Of a DNA stretch of 41,376 nt, positions 37,282-41,376 are shown piece after piece. The translations under genes and the position numbers were made by a program. The DNA is from DYJB01 sp963777165 (GTDB taxonomy: Bacteria; Chloroflexota; Anaerolineae; Anaerolineales; E44-bin32): assembly GCA_963777165.1 (NCBI GenBank), contig CAVZPO010000008.1, forward strand, positions 1 through 41,376, written 5' to 3'. The notes under the pieces were generated by a model that saw nothing but the letters and a program-made list of their open reading frames with translations, had not been told where the DNA came from and did not search any database. Each line of letters opens with the position of its first letter. Position 1 is the first letter of the stretch.

Positions 37282-37961
37282 GCCTCGGCCATCCGGTACC
37301 CGACGCCGTAGACCGTCTGGATGTAGCGCGGCTGGCGCGGGTCGGGCTCGATCTTCCGGCGCAGATTCTTGATGTGCGTGTCGATCGCCCGCTCGTACAA
37401 CTCAAAGGCCACGCCGCGCACGGCGTCGAGCAGCTGGGCGCGGGTGAAGATCCGGCCGGGCTGGCGCGCCAGCGCCGCCAGGAGTTGGAACTCGGTCGCC
37501 GTCAGCTCGATCGGGCGATCGCCGACCGTCAGGCGCTGCCGCGGCAGGTCGAGCGTCAGGTCCATCACGCGCAGCACCTCGGCCGCCGGCCCGGCCCTGC
37601 CTTCGGCCCGGCGCAGCACCGCCCGCACGCGGGCGACCAGTTCTTTGGGGCTGAAGGGCTTGACCATGTAGTCATCGGCGCCCAGTTCGAGCCCGACCAG
37701 CTTGTCGCTCTCTTCGCCGCGGGCGGTGAGCATGATGATCGGCACATCCGACTCGCGCCGGATCTGGCGCGTCACGTCCAGCCCGTCGGCGCCCGGCAGG
37801 CCGAGGTCGAGCACGATCAGCTCCGGCGCCCGCGAGTGGAAGGCGGCCAGCGCCGCCTCGCCGTTGGCCGCGCTGGCGACGCTGAAGCCGGCGCGCTCGA
37901 GGTAGTCGCGGCCGAGCTGCACGATCTTGGGTTCATCATCCACGAGCAGGATCGTCGCCAT
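37278..37961 (-). CDS. OmpR-family response regulator
   Basis: The 227-residue protein has a receiver domain with phosphorylated D52 (ELIVLDLGLPGADG), the acidic pocket in LLVDDEPKIV, Lys in MVKPFSPKELV, and an OmpR/PhoB winged helix ending YIQTVYGVGYRMAEA. I chose the ATG at 37961, which gives the standard MATILLVDDEP start; the frame upstream is not protein-like. It is encoded just before its kinase. The likely targets include the small membrane protein gene upstream. Confidence 0.92.
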   Translation of the reverse strand: MATILLVDDEPKIVQLGRDYLERAGFSVASAANGEAALAAFHSRAPELIVLDLGLPGADGLDVTRQIRRESDVPIIMLTARGEESDKLVGLELGADDYMVKPFSPKELVARVRAVLRRAEGRAGPAAEVLRVMDLTLDLPRQRLTVGDRPIELTATEFQLLAALARQPGRIFTRAQLLDAVRGVAFELYERAIDTHIKNLRRKIEPDPRQPRYIQTVYGVGYRMAEA

Positions 37962-38065
37962 CGGAGCCGATTCAACCCCAAACCCTCCGGCAGGGCAAAA
38001 GCCCGGCTCAGCCCCCATCCGCCTGATTGCCTGGAGGAGGGCCGAGCCGGAACGTCAGTCGCGGG

Positions 38066-38479
38066 TCAGGCGGAGTGCTTGTCCGTGGGGGGTTCAGCAC
38101 CCCCGGTGGCATGCGCTTCGCGGTGCCACTCGGCCATCCGCTGCTGCCAGTGCTCGCGCATCCCGTCGCGCATCCCCCAGCCCCCGTGCATCATGTGTCG
38201 GCCCATCCCGCCCCAGACGACGAGGCGAAACAGACTGAAGACCAGGAACAGGAACGCCAACGGAACCAGACAGCCGATGAACCCGAAGCCGAACGGCGCC
38301 ATGAAGTGCGGGCGAACCATGCCGTACGGCGCCACCACCTGGGGTGCGACGGTGCCCGGCGCCGCAGACTGAGCCAACCCGGCGTTATACGCCATCCACG
38401 CGAGCGCCGCCCCGGCGCCGATCAGCGCCACGACGAGTACCACCCCCAGAGCGATCCGCCAACCCATTCCTTCTTTCAT
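38066..38479 (-). CDS. Small two-helix membrane protein linked to the two-component system
   Basis: The 137-residue protein has an N-terminal helix (IALGVVLVVALIGAGAALAW), an Ala/Pro/Val loop rich in aromatic residues (VVAPYGMVRPHFMAPFG), a second helix (GCLVPLAFLFLVFSLFRLVVW), and a Met/His/Trp-rich cytoplasmic or external tail (GGMGRHMMHGGWG). The Met/His richness would suit metal binding. GAGGAGG lies before the ATG at 38479. It precedes the response regulator by 104 bases in the same direction, so it may be the sensed or regulated partner. Confidence 0.75.
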   Translation of the reverse strand: MKEGMGWRIALGVVLVVALIGAGAALAWMAYNAGLAQSAAPGTVAPQVVAPYGMVRPHFMAPFGFGFIGCLVPLAFLFLVFSLFRLVVWGGMGRHMMHGGWGMRDGMREHWQQRMAEWHREAHATGGAEPPTDKHSA

Positions 38480-38511
38480 CTTGACCTCCTCACGGACTGT
38501 GCCGTATTGCA

Positions 38512-38522
38512 GACAGTCTGTC
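38512..38522. promoter_or_regulatory. Short dyad before the membrane-protein operon
   Basis: GACAG-T-CTGTC is a perfect 5-1-5 inverted repeat 33 bases upstream of the membrane-protein ATG. It may be a regulator site, perhaps for the adjacent response regulator, although OmpR-type proteins usually prefer direct repeats. The rest of 38480-38823 holds no gene I can support. Confidence 0.35.
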
Positions 38523-38823
38523 AGGAGATTGTGGGCAGATTGTGGTTGCGGCGTGGCGAACCCGTAGCGGGGGCGATTGCTGGACGGGGGATCCATAGTT
38601 GGCCCGCCTCGGCCACCCGGCCCGCACCTCCGCTTTGCTCCGGCGGGCCGCATGCCCTCGGCGGGGAACTAGGTCCTCGAGGGCCGGCCGCGTTGCCCGC
38701 CGCGCCGGCTGCCCGGTCGTCAGCCGAAGGGACCTTCCGCCAGCCGCGCGCCACGTAGGCGCGCGGACGATCGATGATGCAGTGCCCGCGAAGCGGACCC
38801 GGCCGAAGGCGCGTGGGCGACGG

Positions 38824-40005
38824 TCAGCCGGACGCCCGCGCTTCGATCCGCCTTGCCACGCGGCTGACACCTTCCGCGAACTCGTCCACGGGCGCGAGCA
38901 GGCTGATCACCAGATGCTCGCCCTGAGGGAAGTCGAAGAAGAAACCCGGGTGGACGACGACGTGATCATCCACGAGCAACTGATAGGCCAGCTCCTCGTC
39001 GTCCTCTCCATCCGGCAGACGCAGGACCAGGGTCCAGCCGCCTTCACGCGGCTGCAAGTGCGCCGGAGACGATTGGCCGAAGGCCTGCTCGACGGCGCGC
39101 TGGTTCGTCTCCAGGCGCTCGCGTATCTTCGACTGCAGCGGGCCGCGTTCCGGCAAGAGCACTTCGGCGGCGAGCTGGGCGGGCGTCGAGGCCGAGAGGT
39201 ACGCATCGGCGATGAACTCGAGGCGCTCCGAAGCTGCGCGCACCAACGCAGCCTCGCCACTCAACCGGATCCAACCCAGCTTGAGCTGGGGCGCGCCGAT
39301 GACCTTCGACAACCCGCTCAAGCGGACGGTCAGGCCATCGAGACTATCCAGCACGGAAGGCGGACTATAGCCTTCGGCGGGGTAGTCGTAGAACACCTCG
39401 TCGAGCAGAAGTGGGCAGCGCCTGTCGGCGCACAGGTGTTGAATTGCTGCGTGCTCCTCCGGATGGAGGTAGCCCCCGGTCGGATTGTTCGGGCTCACCA
39501 GGATGACGGCGCGCGTGCGGGAGCTGAAGGCGCGTGCCAGCGCGTCGACATCGATGCGCCAGCGGCCCTCCGGCGTCCACGCCGAGGGGAATCCGCACCG
39601 GCCGGCAGCCCTCGAGGCTCACCAGCATGTCGAAGAGCGGATACGAGGGCTGAGGCACGAGCACCTCATCGCCGGGATCGGCGAACAGCTTGACCAGCTC
39701 GGCGTAGGCCTGGCTCGTGCTGGCGCTCACGAAGATGTCGTCAGGGCTCGTGGGCAACCCGCGGTCGGCGTAGTAGCGCGCGATGGCGTGGCGCGCTCCC
39801 GGCATACCGCGCGGATCAGGGTGGTACTCGGCCACGCCCGGAACGGCGACCGCTCGGGCCAGGGCCTCCGCATCCGGTCCGAGCCCGCATTCCGGCGGGT
39901 TAGAGGTCGTCAGATCGACGAGCGGGTGTCGGCGGCGCGGAGCTGATCGAGAGCACGCTGCAGGCGCCCCGGGCTCAGATCGGAAGCCAGTCGCGAAGAG
40001 AACAT
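38824..40005 (-). CDS. Class I/II PLP aminotransferase (two apparent frameshifts)
   Basis: The rebuilt enzyme has about 393 residues. Marks are EYHPDPRGMPGARHAIARYY, the cofactor contacts SASTSQAYAELVKLFADPGD and VSPNNPTGGYL, and the PLP lysine in SGLSKVIGAPQLKLGW. The family includes aspartate, alanine and histidinol-phosphate transaminases; substrate not resolved. One break at 39583-39584 is a doubled base (CTC/CTG, Leu) before GCG TGG ACG. The other, near 39924-39926, is a lost C in a C-run (expected ACC CCG CTC). The two shifts cancel, so the total length stays a multiple of three. Two decayed C-terminal copies lie at 6645-6765 and 7564-7930. Confidence 0.82.
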
Positions 40006-40350
40006 GGGAGATGCGAGCCCTCAGGCGGTCGGTTGGGTCGGGGAGGGAGGCATGTCGCTCCCCCCCGACGCGAGCTCACTATACGCCGAAAGCCAGGCAG
40101 CCGTCTGCGGCCCGACGGCGCGCATGCGACCCCGAGGGATCCTGCTCATTTCTTCGTGGCAAATCAGAGGATCGTCGACCGAGCGTTGATGCTCAAGCGC
40201 GGGGGACCTAGAAGAAGGAGCGCCCCGGAGATGGAACTCCGGGTGGGCGCGCCATGTGTGCCTGAAGGCGGCCCGCTCTAGTCACGGCGAAGCCGGCGAG
40301 GGAACAGCGCGGGACGAATCGCTGGAGACGGCCGCCCGTACCGTCGGGCC
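40006..40350. other. Intergenic region with terminator-like hairpin
   Basis: About 345 bases without a supported gene. GCGCCC (40220-40225) pairs with GGGCGC (40245-40250) and the inner CCGGAG with CTCCGG, a long GC-rich stem with a short loop. It lies about 100 bases beyond the stop of the CAP-domain gene and may end that transcript. Confidence 0.45.
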
Positions 40351-41355
40351 TCACCCCGGCCGCGCAAATACGACCACGAAGTACCCGCCGTAGTCGCTGT
40401 CGGCGTCGTACACGTAGCCGACCCCAAACTGCGTGTAGTTCGGGCTGAGCAGGTTGGCGCGGTGGAGTGTGCTGTTCATCCACCAGTCAAACGCCGTCTG
40501 CGCGCCGCTGCCGCCGACGTAGTAGTTCTCGCCGATCCAGGACCAGGCGTATCCTTGCCGCTCGACCCGATCACGCACCGACGAGCCGTCCGACCCGGTG
40601 TGTGAAGTGAAGTGATTGCAGGCCATGTCGGTGGCGTGCACGCGCGCCGCCGCCCGCAGACGGCTGTCCACCGAGTAGGCCGCCAAGCCCTGCGAGACGC
40701 GTTCGTCGTTGACCAGGGTGACGACCTCGGCCTCGACGCTTGAGTTGGCGGCTGCGGCGCACGTCGACGCGGTCGGTGCAGTCGTAGGAGTCGCTGTGTC
40801 GGGTGCCTGCGTGGGCTGTCCGTCGGATGTGGCAGTCGGTTCGGGCTGGACCTCAGGTGTGTTCGACGCCGTCGGCGGCGGCAGCGTCCGCGTCACCGTC
40901 CGGGTCGGCGGCTGGGTCGGCGTGCGCGTGCGCGTTGCGGTCGCGGCGATGGTCGCCGATGGGGTCACCGTCGGTGACGGCGTGAGCGAGGCCGTCGCGG
41001 TCGTTGTTTCCGTCGGTGTGGTGGTGAGTGTCAAAGTCGCCGACGGGGTGGTGGTAGCCGAAGGCGACGCTGTCGGCGAGTCCGAGGTTTCGAGAGTCTC
41101 CGTGAGTAGGGGCTGGAACGGCGTCGGGGAAGGGTCCAAGTCGACCGGCGCGGGTGTTGGCGTCGCCGGCGCGCTCACTAGCCCGGTGTACACCAGGAGA
41201 TCCTGCACCGTCCGCTCAAGCTGGGACACGCTGCCGACGCCCATCGCCTCGGCCGCCAGGACCAGGCCGAAGAAGGCGACGGCAAACACGACCGGCATCA
41301 GGGCCAGGCCGAGCACGATCGTCCCGCACGGGATGCTGCCGCGGCGGCGGGTCAT
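40351..41355 (-). CDS. Membrane-anchored CAP/SCP-domain protein with Thr/Pro linker
   Basis: The 334-residue protein begins with a basic stretch and one membrane helix (residues 12-35). Residues 60-195 are a low-complexity linker of Thr, Pro, Ser and Ala, probably glycosylated and spanning the cell envelope. The last 130 residues are a CAP/SCP domain: VVTLVNDERVSQGLAAY, the His of HATDMACNHFTSHTG, the Glu of GENYYVGG, and HRANLLSPNYTQFGVGYVYD. Bacterial CAP proteins are secreted or surface-bound and have unknown or lipid- or peptide-related roles. The ATG lies near the right edge of the window, so its promoter is mostly outside. Confidence 0.9.
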   Translation of the reverse strand: MTRRRGSIPCGTIVLGLALMPVVFAVAFFGLVLAAEAMGVGSVSQLERTVQDLLVYTGLVSAPATPTPAPVDLDPSPTPFQPLLTETLETSDSPTASPSATTTPSATLTLTTTPTETTTATASLTPSPTVTPSATIAATATRTRTPTQPPTRTVTRTLPPPTASNTPEVQPEPTATSDGQPTQAPDTATPTTAPTASTCAAAANSSVEAEVVTLVNDERVSQGLAAYSVDSRLRAAARVHATDMACNHFTSHTGSDGSSVRDRVERQGYAWSWIGENYYVGGSGAQTAFDWWMNSTLHRANLLSPNYTQFGVGYVYDADSDYGGYFVVVFARPG

Positions 41356-41376
41356 ACGCTATTGTGGCCGCCGGGT

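Overview
The window is GC-rich and almost fully coding, with genes on both strands. It looks like a member of the Chloroflexota (Anaerolineae-like), possibly from a metagenome assembly. The hints are a lipoprotein solute-binding protein with a Pro/Thr/Glu/Ala linker after its lipobox, a membrane-anchored CAP-domain protein with a long Thr/Pro linker, and sigma-70-type promoters. This assignment is an inference from style, not from a marker gene.

Layout. (1) 1-4,800: an oxidative-stress cluster perR-ferritin-katG, flanked by two pieces of a decayed Lnt-like (C-N hydrolase) gene and followed by a broken C_GCAxxG_C_C gene. (2) 4,800-14,750: an accessory mosaic holding a VOC protein, a YpfJ-type zinc peptidase, a fused YefM-YoeB toxin-antitoxin with its TGTACA operator, a heterodimeric ABC exporter, a small membrane protein, an AbrB-PIN toxin-antitoxin lying inside a decayed histidine kinase, and an LLM-class flavin oxidoreductase. 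Two C-terminal scraps of an aminotransferase also lie here; a near-complete homologue sits at 38.8-40.0 kb. (3) 15,200-33,900: a large catabolic regulon. An IclR regulator is followed on the + strand by 2-keto-3-deoxygluconate kinase, KDPG aldolase, an ABM-type barrel protein, a DUF917 protein, a UroD/MtaA-like protein, two more small barrel proteins and a five-gene peptide-type ABC importer. The convergent - strand operon encodes a three-subunit molybdenum hydroxylase, another small barrel protein, a class-V aminotransferase and a short-chain dehydrogenase. (4) 34,189-41,355: type II NADH dehydrogenase, a methyltransferase, a two-component system with a small membrane protein upstream, the aminotransferase, and a CAP-domain surface protein.

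How it works together. The two catabolic operons and the iclR promoter all carry the palindrome TTTCR-N5-YGAAA. In the two operons it is nearly identical (CATTTCACCCTNTGAAA) and sits 19-20 bases after the -10 box. I infer that one IclR repressor controls import, oxidation, transamination and KDG/KDPG breakdown of one unidentified substrate. This is the best candidate for an undescribed system in the window.

A warning for any reader: many genes are split by single extra bases. By hand I find about fifty in the ABC exporter and more than a dozen elsewhere. Almost every time, the extra base and its neighbour are two alternative third-codon bases that encode the same or a similar amino acid (AAT/AAC, GTC/GTG, CTC/CTG). 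This looks as if both alleles of a polymorphic site were written into the consensus. I therefore annotate these as whole genes with apparent frameshifts rather than as pseudogenes.
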